NCBI GenBank assembly: GCA_023460795.1
Contig: JAEWPC010000090.1
Location: 148,947-212,946, forward strand
Origin: Bacillota bacterium
GTDB taxonomy: Bacteria; Bacillota; Bacilli; Paenibacillales; Paenibacillaceae
DNA: 64,000 nt
Direction: 5' to 3'
The notes under the pieces are model-generated. The model was not told where the DNA came from, ran no database searches, and worked only from the letters and a program-made list of their open reading frames with translations. Position numbers and translations under genes: made by a program. This document shows, piece after piece, positions 52,311-60,374 of the stretch (positions within the stretch are counted from its first letter, which is position 1; every line of letters starts with the position of its first letter).

Positions 52311-52381
52311 CGCTGATCCCCCTTTCCTGCAATCGTCAACATCTATCAATCATACACCTATTGGACAAGTCGGGGCAAGTC

Positions 52382-53092
52382 TCAGAACTTGAGCCATTCG
52401 GGCGTATGGCTGTTGAGCCATACCGTAATCGATGTCATTCGATCCGTGAAAAGCAGGATGCCCATGACGATCATGAGCGCGCCGCCGATCTTCATCAGCA
52501 GGTTGGAATACTTGAGAATCCACCTTGTCGAGCCGAGGAAGAATGCGACCGCGAAGAAAGGAACGGCGAAGCCCAAAGAATAAGCGGTCGTCATTCCGAT
52601 CCATGTTCCCGGACTCGCTGCCGCAAGAGCTTGGATGGACAGCAGAATCGGACCGATGCAGGGCGACCATCCCGCGGAGAAACCGATTCCGAAGATGAAC
52701 GAACCTAGGTAACCCGCAGGCTTCCACTTCATGTCCATTTTGCGTTCCCTCATGAGCAGCTGCGGCTTGAATATGCCGAGCAAGAACAATCCCATTAAGA
52801 CGATTAAGATCGCGGCCAGCTGCCGGATCAGGTCCTGATTGTCCCGGAACGACGTCGCGAAGGCGTTCGTGCCGTACCCGAGAGCGAAGAACACGACCGA
52901 GAAACCGATGATAAAAAAGAACGTGTGGCTCATCGTGCGCATCCGCATGCTCGTGCTCGTGTCCGTCTTGATCTCGGTGACCGAAACGCCGGTTATGTAC
53001 GATAAATACGCGGGATATAAAGGCAAACAGCAGGGCGAGATGAACGACGCCAGCCCTGCCGCGAACGAAATGCCTACGTTTACGTCTGACAT
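52382..53092 (-). CDS. ccdA: CcdA-type thiol-disulfide membrane protein
   Basis: This 236-residue protein has six predicted helices. CcdA passes electrons from thioredoxin across the membrane for cytochrome c maturation and spore-cortex thiol reduction. The redox cysteines are in the paired helix motifs ISPCCLPLYPAYLSYITG and FSAGWSPCIGPILLSIQAL. GGAGG lies 8 nt before the ATG. It is not operonic with other cytochrome c genes, so it may serve sporulation or a different thiol protein. Confidence 0.9.
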   Translation of the reverse strand: MSDVNVGISFAAGLASFISPCCLPLYPAYLSYITGVSVTEIKTDTSTSMRMRTMSHTFFFIIGFSVVFFALGYGTNAFATSFRDNQDLIRQLAAILIVLMGLFLLGIFKPQLLMRERKMDMKWKPAGYLGSFIFGIGFSAGWSPCIGPILLSIQALAAASPGTWIGMTTAYSLGFAVPFFAVAFFLGSTRWILKYSNLLMKIGGALMIVMGILLFTDRMTSITVWLNSHTPEWLKF

Positions 53093-53119
53093 ATAGATTG
53101 CCTCCTTCGGCGCTTGCGG

Positions 53120-53923
53120 TTACACGCGGAACATTCGTTTGGACATCATCGAGATCGCGAGGACGCCGATCAGCAGCAGCACGATCGTCCCGCCCGGCGC
53201 CAAGTTCCATACGCCGGCGATCCAGAGGCCCGCCAGAACGGCGATCTCGCCGATGAGGACGACGAGGAACACCGCCTGTCTGAAGCTTCTCGATAACGCC
53301 AGGCTGCATGCCGCGGGAATCGTCAGCAGCGCGGATACGAGCAGCGCGCCGACGATCTTAATCGCCGCGCTGATCACCAGCGCGGTCAGGATGCTGATCA
53401 GAATGTTGAAATACCGGACCGGAAGCCCGCTGACCGCTGCCGCGTCCTCGTCGAACGTCAGCAGGAACAGTTCTTTCTTATGGATCAGCACGATCGACAA
53501 CACGATGGCCGTTACGCCGCCGATCACCGCGAGATCCGTGTTCGTAAGCGTGTAGATGCTCCCGAACAAATACGAGTTGACGTTCAGGTTAAACCCTTTG
53601 CCAAGGGTGAATAGAATCGACGCTAAAGCGATACCGCCCGACATGATGATGGCGATCGATAATTCCGCATAAGTCTTGTACGTTCTTCTTAGCATTTCGA
53701 TTCCGAAGGAAGCGACGATCGCGAACAGAAGACCGACAGCGACCGGGTACACGTTGATCAGAAACCCTAGCGCGACGCCGGCAATGCTGACGTGGGCGAG
53801 CGTGTCCCCGATCATGGCCAACCTGCGCAACACGAGGAACAAACCCATGAGCGGCGCGGTTATGGCGATAAGAGCGCCTCCGATCAGCGCCTTCTGAAAA
53901 AATTCAGCCGTCAAAATATACAA
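53120..53923 (-). CDS. znuB: Zinc/manganese-type ABC permease (ZnuB-like)
   Basis: This 267-residue permease has eight to nine helices. The family signature includes RLAMIGDTLAHVSIAGVALGF and TFDEDAAAVSGLPVRY. It begins at a TTG close to the znuC stop; a second TTG eleven bases later (MTAEFF) is another option. Last gene of znuA-znuC-znuB. Confidence 0.88.
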   Translation of the reverse strand: MYILTAEFFQKALIGGALIAITAPLMGLFLVLRRLAMIGDTLAHVSIAGVALGFLINVYPVAVGLLFAIVASFGIEMLRRTYKTYAELSIAIIMSGGIALASILFTLGKGFNLNVNSYLFGSIYTLTNTDLAVIGGVTAIVLSIVLIHKKELFLLTFDEDAAAVSGLPVRYFNILISILTALVISAAIKIVGALLVSALLTIPAACSLALSRSFRQAVFLVVLIGEIAVLAGLWIAGVWNLAPGGTIVLLLIGVLAISMMSKRMFRV

Positions 53924-53929
53924 GCCTCG

Positions 53930-54709
53930 TTAACCTTCTTTCCGGAGGGAGTGCAGCAGGTCCGTCTCCACGCAATCCTCGAGATCGTGCGAGTGGCGAA
54001 CGTAGAAACTGAGCTTGCCGGACTTCTCCTTAGGCGTCTCGCCTAGATAAGAGCGAACCATCTCCATGTCATGCGACACCATCAGGAACGTAATGTTATG
54101 GTGCTGATGCATATGCCGGATCAAGCTGAAAAAGTTCGTCTGCGTCTCGGTATCGATCCCCGTCAGCGGTTCGTCTAGGATGAGCAGCTTAGGGTTGTTG
54201 ATAAGGGCGCGCGCCAGGAACACCCGTTGCTGCTGTCCTCCGGACAGCGCGCCGATGCGCTGGTCCGCGAGATCGTGGATGCGAAGCGTGCTCAGCGCGT
54301 CCTCGGTTCTGGAGATATCCTCCTTCGTAACGCGGCGGAACAGCTTGCGGCGTCCGTACAAGCCGGACTGCACGACTTCGCGCACCGTCGCCGGGAACAG
54401 CGGATTAAAGTGATTGCGCTGCGGCACGTAGCCGATCAGGCTCCAGTCCTTGAATTGGCTCGCGGGCGTCCCGAACAGCGAGATGCTGCCGGATTGCGGA
54501 CGCAGCAAACCTACGATCATTTTCAGCAGCGTTGTCTTGCCGGCGCCGTTAGAGCCGATCAGCCCGACGAAATCCCGCTCCTGCACCGTGAAATTCACGC
54601 CCGACAGCACTTGCTTCGAATCGTAGGCGTAGCTGACTTGATCCAACCGAATGATTTCGCGGTGACAGCCCGGTTGTTGCGTTTGTTTCAATATGGGTTG
54701 CTCGCTCAT
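53930..54709 (-). CDS. znuC: Zinc/manganese-type ABC ATPase (ZnuC-like)
   Basis: This 259-residue ATPase has Walker A IGSNGAGKTTLLKMIVG, signature ALSGGQQQRVFLARAL, Walker B LLILDEPLTGID and the switch His in VSHDMEM. SLIGYVPQRNHFNPLFPATV is the Q-loop region. AGGAGG lies 6 nt before the ATG. Partner of the adjacent permease and binding protein. Confidence 0.92.
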   Translation of the reverse strand: MSEQPILKQTQQPGCHREIIRLDQVSYAYDSKQVLSGVNFTVQERDFVGLIGSNGAGKTTLLKMIVGLLRPQSGSISLFGTPASQFKDWSLIGYVPQRNHFNPLFPATVREVVQSGLYGRRKLFRRVTKEDISRTEDALSTLRIHDLADQRIGALSGGQQQRVFLARALINNPKLLILDEPLTGIDTETQTNFFSLIRHMHQHHNITFLMVSHDMEMVRSYLGETPKEKSGKLSFYVRHSHDLEDCVETDLLHSLRKEG

Positions 54710-54752
54710 AAGCCCCCTCCTCCCGCGCCATGTTGTCTACTCTCATGTTAGA

Positions 54753-55715
54753 TTACCGAAGTGCCTTCTGCAAGTTTTCCAGGTTGCGCTCCATGATGGA
54801 GATGTAATCTTCTCCGGCTTTTTCCTGCTCCGGCGTCAGCCCTTCGAGCGGGTTGAGCACCATCGTGTCGATGTTCGCCTCGTTCGCCAGCGTCTTGGCA
54901 AGCCGGTCCGATACGAGTTCCTCGAAAAATATCGTCTTGATTCCGTGCGATTTTACATAGTCGGAGATTTCGAGCAAATCCTGAGCGCGCGGCTCGGCTT
55001 CCGGAGACAAGCCCATGATCGCGATTTGGTTCAATCCATAGTCTCGGCAGAGATAACCGAACGCTTGGTGCGAGACGACGATGTCCCGTCCCGCGAACGG
55101 CGCCAATCCTTCGGCGAACTTCGCGTCCAGCTGTTGGAGACGTACGTTAAGCTTTCCGTAGCGAGCTTCATAGTCGGCCTGGTGGGAGGGATCTACCGCG
55201 ATGTATGCTTCCTTGATGTTGGCGGCCATCTTCAACGCGGATCGCGGGCTGATCCAGGTGTGAGGATCGACGTCGCTATGATGCTCATGCGAATGGCCAT
55301 CTTCCTCTTCGCCGTGATCATGCTCTTCTTCTTCGCCTTCTCCGTTGATCAAAGCGACGCCTTGGCTCGCTTCGACCGCACGAACGTCGCCGGATTCGAT
55401 GACCGGCATGAAGTCGTTCAGCCAGCTTTCCAAACCCGCGCCGTTGTAGATGAACAACTGCGCGTTGCCGGCATCGGTCAAGTCGCGGCTCTTGGGCGTC
55501 CAATCGTGCGGCTCTACGCCCGCGGCGACCAGATTCGTTACTTGCGCCTGCTCTCCGCCGATTTGCTCCGCGAAATAATAGAGCGGATAGATCGTCGTTA
55601 CGACGTTAACTTTGCCTTCGACGTTAGCGGATTTACCGTTTCCGCACGCGGTACTCGCTAGCATCAACACTAGCATTAGCCCTATCGTCATCACTAGTCG
55701 TTTGCGATTTAACAT
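54753..55715 (-). CDS. znuA: Zinc-binding lipoprotein of ABC importer (ZnuA-like)
   Basis: This 320-residue cluster A-I binding protein has a signal peptide with lipobox ASTAC (about Cys23). A long His/Asp/Glu-rich loop (about 132-155, EEEEHDHGEEEDGHSHEHHS) is the hallmark of zinc rather than manganese carriers. Conserved ligands appear in VEPHDW, DPHTWISP, SHQAFGYLCRDYGL and IFFEELVSDRLA. The operon is led by a strong promoter with a Zur-like box, supporting zinc uptake under limitation. Confidence 0.92.
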   Translation of the reverse strand: MLNRKRLVMTIGLMLVLMLASTACGNGKSANVEGKVNVVTTIYPLYYFAEQIGGEQAQVTNLVAAGVEPHDWTPKSRDLTDAGNAQLFIYNGAGLESWLNDFMPVIESGDVRAVEASQGVALINGEGEEEEHDHGEEEDGHSHEHHSDVDPHTWISPRSALKMAANIKEAYIAVDPSHQADYEARYGKLNVRLQQLDAKFAEGLAPFAGRDIVVSHQAFGYLCRDYGLNQIAIMGLSPEAEPRAQDLLEISDYVKSHGIKTIFFEELVSDRLAKTLANEANIDTMVLNPLEGLTPEQEKAGEDYISIMERNLENLQKALR

Positions 55716-55729
55716 CTATACACATCCTC

Positions 55730-55752
55730 TTAATCGTAATTTTTATTATTAA
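55730..55752 (-). promoter_or_regulatory. Zur-like operator of znuACB
   Basis: An interrupted palindrome, TTAATCGTAA and TTATTATTAA around 3 bp, lies between the promoter and the znuA start. One half carries TCGTAAT, the exact Bacillus Zur half-site; the other half is degenerate. Confidence 0.6.
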
Positions 55753-55763
55753 GAACATGTGCT

Positions 55764-55793
55764 ATTATAGCGCCGGCGGATGTAGGGTGTCAA
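55764..55793 (-). promoter_or_regulatory. Sigma-A promoter of znuACB
   Basis: Consensus TTGACA (55788-55793), 18-bp spacer, consensus TATAAT (55764-55769). The predicted start (about 55757) is just upstream of the Zur-like box, so bound repressor would block it. Confidence 0.85.
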
Positions 55794-55850
55794 CTATTAG
55801 AAAATCGATATGGCTTTTCAGCTCAGTAACCCGATATTATCGCGCTATAC

Positions 55851-55884
55851 AAAAAGCCTGCGTCTCCATGAAGAGACACAGGCT
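55851..55884 (-). terminator. metG terminator
   Basis: AGCCTGYGTCTC pairs with GAGACRCAGGCT (12 bp, one G-T) around a 6-nt loop, then TTTTTG on the minus strand, 8 bp after the stop. Confidence 0.93.
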
Positions 55885-55891
55885 ATTCCGC

Positions 55892-57874
55892 TTATTTCAC
55901 GATCGCGCCGTTAGGCATGCTGTCCGGCACGGTCGCCAGCGTGAGCTGGTCACCGGCGGATGCGGCGAGAATCATGCCTTGCGACAGTTCGCCGCGCAGC
56001 TTGACCGGCTTCAGGTTCGTGACGCAGATGACTTTGCGTCCGACGAGCTCCTCCGGCTTGTAATGCTTGGCGATGCCGGACACGACCTGCCGCTTCTCGA
56101 ATCCGAGATCGAGCTGCAGCTTAAGCAGCTTGTCGGCTTTCGGGATCGCCTCGCAGGCGACGACTTGCGCCACGCGCAGCTCCACTTGCGCGAACGCATC
56201 GATATCGATCTCCGGCTTCTGCTCGGGGGCCAAGGCCGGAGCGGCTTCCGCAGCAGGCGCCGGCGCAGCGGCTTCTTCCGCCTTAGCACCGCCGCCCATC
56301 GACTCGATGATCCATGGCACTTCGACGGCCATATCGAGACGCGGAAAGATCGGCTCGCCTTTGCTCAGCTTCGTGCCCGCCAGCGATCCGCCGAACGCCC
56401 GCACGCTGTCCCAAGCCGTCTGCTGGCCATCCGCGATGCCCAGCTGAGCCCATATTTTGCGAGGCGTCTGCGTCAAGAACGGCTGGATCAGAATCGACAC
56501 GATGCGCAAGCTCTCGGCAAGATGGCCCATCACGGATGCAAGCGCGGGACGGTTCGCTTCGTCCTTCGCGAGCGTCCAAGGCTGCGTCTCGTCGATATAT
56601 TTGTTCGTCCGGCCGACGAACGCCCAGATCGAGCTAAGCGCGACGGAGAACTCCATGTTGTCCATCGCTTCCTCGACTTTGCCGACCGTCGTTGCCGCGA
56701 GCTGCTCCAGATCGGCGTCGAACGCCGTTGCGCCTCGCTCGAATGCCGGAACTTCGCCGCCGAAATATTTGTCGATCATCGCGACGGTGCGATTAAGCAG
56801 GTTACCGAGATCGTTCGCCAAATCGTAGTTGATGCGTTCCACGAAGTTCTCAGGCGTGAACGCGCCGTCCGAACCGAACGGAACTTCGCGCAGCAAGTAG
56901 TAACGAACCGCATCCAATCCGAAATGCTCGATCAGCGACACCGGATTGACGACGTTGCCTTTGGACTTCGACATTTTGCCGTCCTTCATGAGCAGCCAGC
57001 CGTGCGCGAACACTTTCTTCGGCAGCGGCAGCCCGAGCGCCATCAGCATGATCGGCCAATAGATCGTATGGAAGCGGACGATTTCCTTGCCGACGAGATG
57101 TACGTCAGCTGGCCAATACTTACGGTATAGCTCGTCATTGTCCGAGCCATAGCCGAGCGCCGTTATATAGTTGGACAGGGCATCGATCCACACGTAGATG
57201 ACATGCTTCGGATCGCCCGGCACTTTGATGCCCCAATCGAACGTCGTGCGCGACACCGCGAGATCCTCGAGCCCCGGCTTGATGAAGTTGTTGATCATCT
57301 CGTTGCGGCGGGATTCCGGTTGGATGAACGTCGGATTTTCTTCATAGTAGGCGAGCAGACGATCCGCATACTTGCTCATCCGGAAGAAGTACGATTCTTC
57401 TTTTACCCGCTCCACCGGGCGCCCGCAATCCGGGCAGTTGCCGTTCACCAGCTGACGCTCCAAGAAGAACGATTCGCAAGGCGTGCAATACCAGCCTTCA
57501 TAGGTGCCTTTATAAATATCGCCTTGGCTAAGAAGCTGCGCGAAAATTTTCTCGACGGACGCCTTATGCCGCGTCTGTGTCGTGCGGATGAAATCGTCGT
57601 TCGAAATTTCGAGCTTATCCCACAGATCCTTGATGCCGACGACGATGTCGTCCACGAACTGCTGCGGCGTCTTGCCCGTCTCCTGCGCCTTGCGCTCGAT
57701 CTTCTGGCCATGTTCGTCGGTTCCCGTCAAATAGCGGACCGAATAGCCGCGAAGCCGCTTGTAACGAGCCATCGCGTCGCCCGCCACCGTCGTGTACGCA
57801 TGCCCGATATGCAATTTGTCGCTTGGATAGTAAATCGGCGTCGTAATGTAAAAAGTTCGATTGTTGTCCGGCAT
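55892..57874 (-). CDS. metG: Methionyl-tRNA synthetase
   Basis: MetG charges tRNA-Met. The 660-residue class I enzyme has HIGH as KLHIGHAYT, a zinc knuckle with the CTPC and CPDC pairs, KMSKSKGNVV, an anticodon-binding helical domain and a C-terminal tRNA-binding (Trbp111-like) domain (about 555-660; FAQVELRVAQVVACEAIPKA). An Ala/Glu-rich linker precedes the last domain. AAGGAG is 8 nt before the ATG at 57874. Expression is controlled by the T-box leader upstream. Confidence 0.97.
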   Translation of the reverse strand: MPDNNRTFYITTPIYYPSDKLHIGHAYTTVAGDAMARYKRLRGYSVRYLTGTDEHGQKIERKAQETGKTPQQFVDDIVVGIKDLWDKLEISNDDFIRTTQTRHKASVEKIFAQLLSQGDIYKGTYEGWYCTPCESFFLERQLVNGNCPDCGRPVERVKEESYFFRMSKYADRLLAYYEENPTFIQPESRRNEMINNFIKPGLEDLAVSRTTFDWGIKVPGDPKHVIYVWIDALSNYITALGYGSDNDELYRKYWPADVHLVGKEIVRFHTIYWPIMLMALGLPLPKKVFAHGWLLMKDGKMSKSKGNVVNPVSLIEHFGLDAVRYYLLREVPFGSDGAFTPENFVERINYDLANDLGNLLNRTVAMIDKYFGGEVPAFERGATAFDADLEQLAATTVGKVEEAMDNMEFSVALSSIWAFVGRTNKYIDETQPWTLAKDEANRPALASVMGHLAESLRIVSILIQPFLTQTPRKIWAQLGIADGQQTAWDSVRAFGGSLAGTKLSKGEPIFPRLDMAVEVPWIIESMGGGAKAEEAAAPAPAAEAAPALAPEQKPEIDIDAFAQVELRVAQVVACEAIPKADKLLKLQLDLGFEKRQVVSGIAKHYKPEELVGRKVICVTNLKPVKLRGELSQGMILAASAGDQLTLATVPDSMPNGAIVK

Positions 57875-57913
57875 GTCGCCATCTCCTTCGCGCTTATCGC
57901 GCTTGATCATGTA

Positions 57914-58205
57914 AACAAACAAAAAGCTCCCGTCCGCATGGGACGAGAGCATAACTCACGTGGTACCACCCAAATTCCCTCCGCCCATACAAGCTTAGCC
58001 GTGCGGAGGCTCATGAATACGTTCCGTTAACGCCGGACCCGCGTCGTCCCCTTACAGGCTAATCAGCCGATGCTCGAAGACGAATCCTCCAGGACCATTT
58101 TCCAAAGCTGCCCTATGCCGGTTTGCAGCTACCCCGGCTCTCTGTAATAGGCGCGAAAGCTAAGTACTTATCCCTTCGTCGGAAAATGCTGTTATTCAAG
58201 TTATT
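57914..58205 (-). promoter_or_regulatory. Methionine T-box leader of metG
   Basis: The leader RNA shows the T-box core TGGGTGGTACCACG (57959-57972). Next comes a terminator (GCTCTCGTCC with GGACGGGAGC, then TTTTTG, about 57917-57948). A stem I region carries AGAGAGCCGGGGTAGCTG and the AGTA element. The specifier loop reads GGAAAATGGTCC, so the likely specifier is ATG (58096-58098). Uncharged tRNA-Met would favour the antiterminator and metG expression. This explains the gene-free stretch between metG and yidD. Confidence 0.93.
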
Positions 58206-58211
58206 GCCCAC

Positions 58212-58241
58212 AATATAGCCGAATAGACGCGTCGTTGTCAA
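58212..58241 (-). promoter_or_regulatory. Sigma-A promoter of the metG T-box leader
   Basis: TTGACA (58236-58241), 18-bp spacer, TATATT (58212-58217). It begins 2 bp after the yidD stop. Confidence 0.8.
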
Positions 58242-58243
58242 CT

Positions 58244-58504
58244 TCAAATCGCGGAATTGTCGCCCGTTTCCGCTTGCTTGCCCGGTTTGCGCGGCGGGAC
58301 GGGATCGAACCCCCCGCGGTGGAACGGGTGACATTTGCAAATGCGAACGACCGCTAAGTAGGTTCCCTTGGCCGCGCCGTGAACTTCGATCGCCTCGAGC
58401 GCGTACTGCGAGCAGGTCGGCGCGAATCGGCAAGTCGGCGGCTTCAACGGCGAGATGAATTTGCGATAGAAACGGATCGGAAGCTGAACGGCTCGTCTTA
58501 TCAC
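58244..58504 (-). CDS. yidD: Membrane protein insertion efficiency factor YidD
   Basis: YidD is a small membrane-associated protein that assists YidC/Sec insertion. The 86-residue protein has the family core RFYRKFISPLKPPTCRFAPT, the Cys residues in CSQYALEAI and CKCHPFHRGGFDPVP, and a short polar tail. It starts with GTG, GTGAGG 5 nt upstream. Confidence 0.95.
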   Translation of the reverse strand: MIRRAVQLPIRFYRKFISPLKPPTCRFAPTCSQYALEAIEVHGAAKGTYLAVVRICKCHPFHRGGFDPVPPRKPGKQAETGDNSAI

Positions 58505-58569
58505 CGCGACCTCACCCCCTGCTGCTAGATATTCTAACTATGCAGGAGAGCGTAACCGAAGTCAAACAT

Positions 58570-58755
58570 ACTGGCGGTCTCATGGGCTGTTCCAGCGGCG
58601 AAAATGGCGGGAAGGCGACCAGTTAGAGGTCGATTCGACTTCTAATGCGGCATTTGCAGATGATTTGGTGGAAAAGAGGTCGATTCGACCCCTAGCACGG
58701 CACTTGGCGGAGATTTGGTGGAATGGAGGTCGATATGGCCCCTATTGCGGCACTT
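58570..58755. repeat. Degenerate type A unit and 2.6 type B 50-bp units
   Basis: A decayed type A unit (58570-58610) is followed by a different repeat starting at 58625, 58675 and 58725. Type B units are also 50 bp and start with a palindrome of the form AGAGGTCGA-t-TCGACTTCT, then a linker TAATGCGGCACTTGGCGGA-type that blends into the linker of the type A array. The arm changes in unit 2 are partly compensated, which suggests selection on the hairpin. Confidence 0.85.
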
Positions 58756-59205
58756 GGCGGATGTTCGTGCTGCAGCGGTCTCGTATGCCGTTACAGCGGC
58801 GAGTTGACGGATGTTCGTGCTGCAGCGGTCTCATGGGCTGTTACAGCGACGCGTTGGCGGATGTTCGTGCTGCAACGGTCTCATAGGCCGTTACAGCGGC
58901 GGATTGGCGGATGTTCGTGCTGCAACGGTCTCATAGGCCGTTACAGCGGCGGCTTGGCGGATACTCGTGTTGCAACGGTGTCTCAGATCGTTACAGCGGC
59001 GGAATGGCGGATGCTCGTGCTGCAGCGGTCTCTCAGATCGTTACAGCGGCGGATTGGCGGATTTTCGTGCTGCAGCGGTCTCGCATGCCGTTACAGCGTC
59101 GAAATGGCGGAGGCACGTGCTGCAGCGGTCTCGCATGCCGTTACAGCGGCGAAATGGCGGAGGCACGTACCGCAGCGGTCTCCCAGATCGTTGCAGCAAA
59201 AAAAG
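58756..59205. repeat. Tandem array of nine 50-bp units (type A, copy 2, inverted)
   Basis: Units begin every 50 bp from 58756 to 59156. Each reads GGCGGATGTTCGTGCTGCAG, CGGTCTC, a 4-6 nt variable part, CCGTTACAGCGGCG and a short linker. This is the reverse complement of the type A units at 40.8-41.2 kb: GTGCTGCAACGGTC and TACAGCGGCG are shared exactly. Hairpin arms GCTGCAACGG/CCGTTACAGC pair with one mismatch. The rare form CGGTGTCTCAGA occurs in both arrays. The array lies between the 66-aa gene and yidD, and no protein is credible across it. Confidence 0.96.
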
Positions 59206-59224
59206 AAGATGCCACCGGGGCACC
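59201..59224 (-). terminator. Terminator of the 66-aa membrane protein gene
   Basis: On the minus strand GGTGCC pairs with GGCATC around CCGGT, followed by TTCTTTTTTT. It separates the gene from the array. Confidence 0.65.
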
Positions 59225-59244
59225 CTCTAATGCACGCATTCTCG

Positions 59245-59445
59245 CTAATCGAACCAAATGTTCACGGAGACGATCAATCCAACCAAAGAAAGGACGGACA
59301 GCCCCAAGTAGAGAAAGCCTTGCCGCTTATTTTGCTGGAAGAATCGCAAGACTCCTAAGCTCAAGAATGATCCGATTAATAGAATGAAAACGACGCCGGT
59401 TATGAATAGCGCGGGCGATACGCCTTTGACATTGACCAAATCCAC
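59245..59445 (-). CDS. Small two-helix membrane protein, unknown
   Basis: I do not recognise this 66-residue protein. It has two predicted helices (about 11-33 and 43-64, FITGVVFILLIGSFLSLGVL and FLYLGLSVLSLVGLIVSVN) joined by a short polar loop QQNKRQG. It starts with GTG, AAGGGGG 8 nt upstream, and has its own terminator, which supports a real gene. The neighbouring Hsp20-like and gerP genes suggest, but do not prove, a sporulation setting. Confidence 0.65.
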   Translation of the reverse strand: MDLVNVKGVSPALFITGVVFILLIGSFLSLGVLRFFQQNKRQGFLYLGLSVLSLVGLIVSVNIWFD

Positions 59446-59518
59446 GATTCGTGCCCCCTTGGGATGTTGCGACCGAATGGTCCGTACGCTAGGTTGATTC
59501 CTCTAGCATTATACCGAT

Positions 59519-59977
59519 TTACGGCTCTATAAACAATTCGTACTCGTTCTTCTCCGGGGGTCTTCGTTTGAAGCGTACGACCAGCTTCCCTTTACGTATC
59601 GCCGCTCTGCCGGTACGGGGGTAGACGAGGCAGGGAAACCGGATCGTCTGCTTGCCGTTATTCGGCAGCCCGGTCACCTTCAGCCGGTCCAACGTCGCGA
59701 ATAGCCGCAGCCCGCGCAGCTCGGCGTCGGCGTTCACCGCCATCGACACGGTAACGTATTTGGCGTCTTTCTGCACATCCATTCGTACGGCGTTTCTCGT
59801 TTTCACGCTTGCTTCTTTCTTTGCACTCGCCATCATATTTTTCACGTACGTGTTCAGCCATGCGGGGTCCCCTTGCTTATCCCATTGCTCCACGAGCTTC
59901 CACGGCAGATCGCGGCCTAACCACTCCTGAACGATCTTCCAATCCGGAAGCGGCCCGCTGTCGAAAAAAGAGCCCAT
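59519..59977 (-). CDS. Hsp20/alpha-crystallin-like protein next to gerP
   Basis: The 152-residue protein begins MGSFFDSGPLPDWKIVQEWL and has a C-terminal half with strand-rich text ending TGRAAIRKGKLVVRFKRRPP, which fits the last strands of an alpha-crystallin (Hsp20/CS) domain. Such proteins occur near gerP in Paenibacillaceae and may be spore-coat components (inference). The N-terminal start is uncertain; upstream in-frame codons exist but overlap the gerP control region. Divergent from gerPA. Confidence 0.6.
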   Translation of the reverse strand: MGSFFDSGPLPDWKIVQEWLGRDLPWKLVEQWDKQGDPAWLNTYVKNMMASAKKEASVKTRNAVRMDVQKDAKYVTVSMAVNADAELRGLRLFATLDRLKVTGLPNNGKQTIRFPCLVYPRTGRAAIRKGKLVVRFKRRPPEKNEYELFIEP

Positions 59978-60070
59978 CTCCCACCCAACCTTCCCTGACA
60001 GACGCTGATCGTTCAGCATATGCCTATTCCGCCCAACCGTGCGTGCGCCGACCGCCGGCTTCCAATGATG

Positions 60071-60099
60071 AACCTCTGGGCGATCGCCTTCATACACTG
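60071..60099 (+). promoter_or_regulatory. Mother-cell (sigma-K/E type) promoter of gerP
   Basis: AACC (60071-60074), 16-bp spacer, CATACACTG (60091-60099), 36 bp before gerPA. It matches sigma-K (mACm / CATAnnnTA) with one mismatch; the -10 is also a perfect sigma-E CATACAHT but has no sigma-E -35. gerP is sigma-K dependent in B. subtilis. Confidence 0.5.
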
Positions 60100-60134
60100 T
60101 TGCAAGACGCCACAGCAAAGGAGTCGCTTACTTT

Positions 60135-60374
60135 ATGCCTTGTATCGTCGGTAACGTCAAAATCCTAAGCGTCGGCTCTGGCAGCGTGGTCCAATTCGGC
60201 GACAGTCTCCAAATCTCGCCTTCCAGCACCTCCAAAACATACGCGGGAGCAGGGTCGTTCCTCACCGGGGATCTATCCCGTAGCAATAACGCCGTAAGCG
60301 CAACGAACACGAACGATACGGATTTCCAAGACTCCACGGAAAATACGGCTACCGGAGCGGAGGTGGTCGCGTGA
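60135..60374 (+). CDS. gerPA: GerPA/GerPF-family spore protein, first gene of gerP
   Basis: GerP proteins are mother-cell products placed in the inner coat that let germinants pass to the receptors. This 79-residue protein has the family pattern MPCIVGNVKILSVGSGSVVQ, FGDSLQISPSSTSKTYAGAG and NNAVSATNTND. GerPA and GerPF are close relatives; the first position suggests A, but the N-terminus (MP-IVG) is equally GerPF-like. It overlaps gerPB by 4 nt. Confidence 0.87.
   Translation: MPCIVGNVKILSVGSGSVVQFGDSLQISPSSTSKTYAGAGSFLTGDLSRSNNAVSATNTNDTDFQDSTENTATGAEVVA

Noticed and set aside
55757..57130. 457-codon plus-strand open frame
   Set aside because: Antisense to metG and the znu promoter; a shadow frame with no domain features.
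58723..59358. Open frames of up to 211 codons across the type A array (Cys/Gln/Arg/Ser repeats)
   Set aside because: Several frames on the plus strand stay open simply because the 50-bp unit lacks stops; frame-shifted period (50 is not a multiple of 3) and composition argue against a protein.
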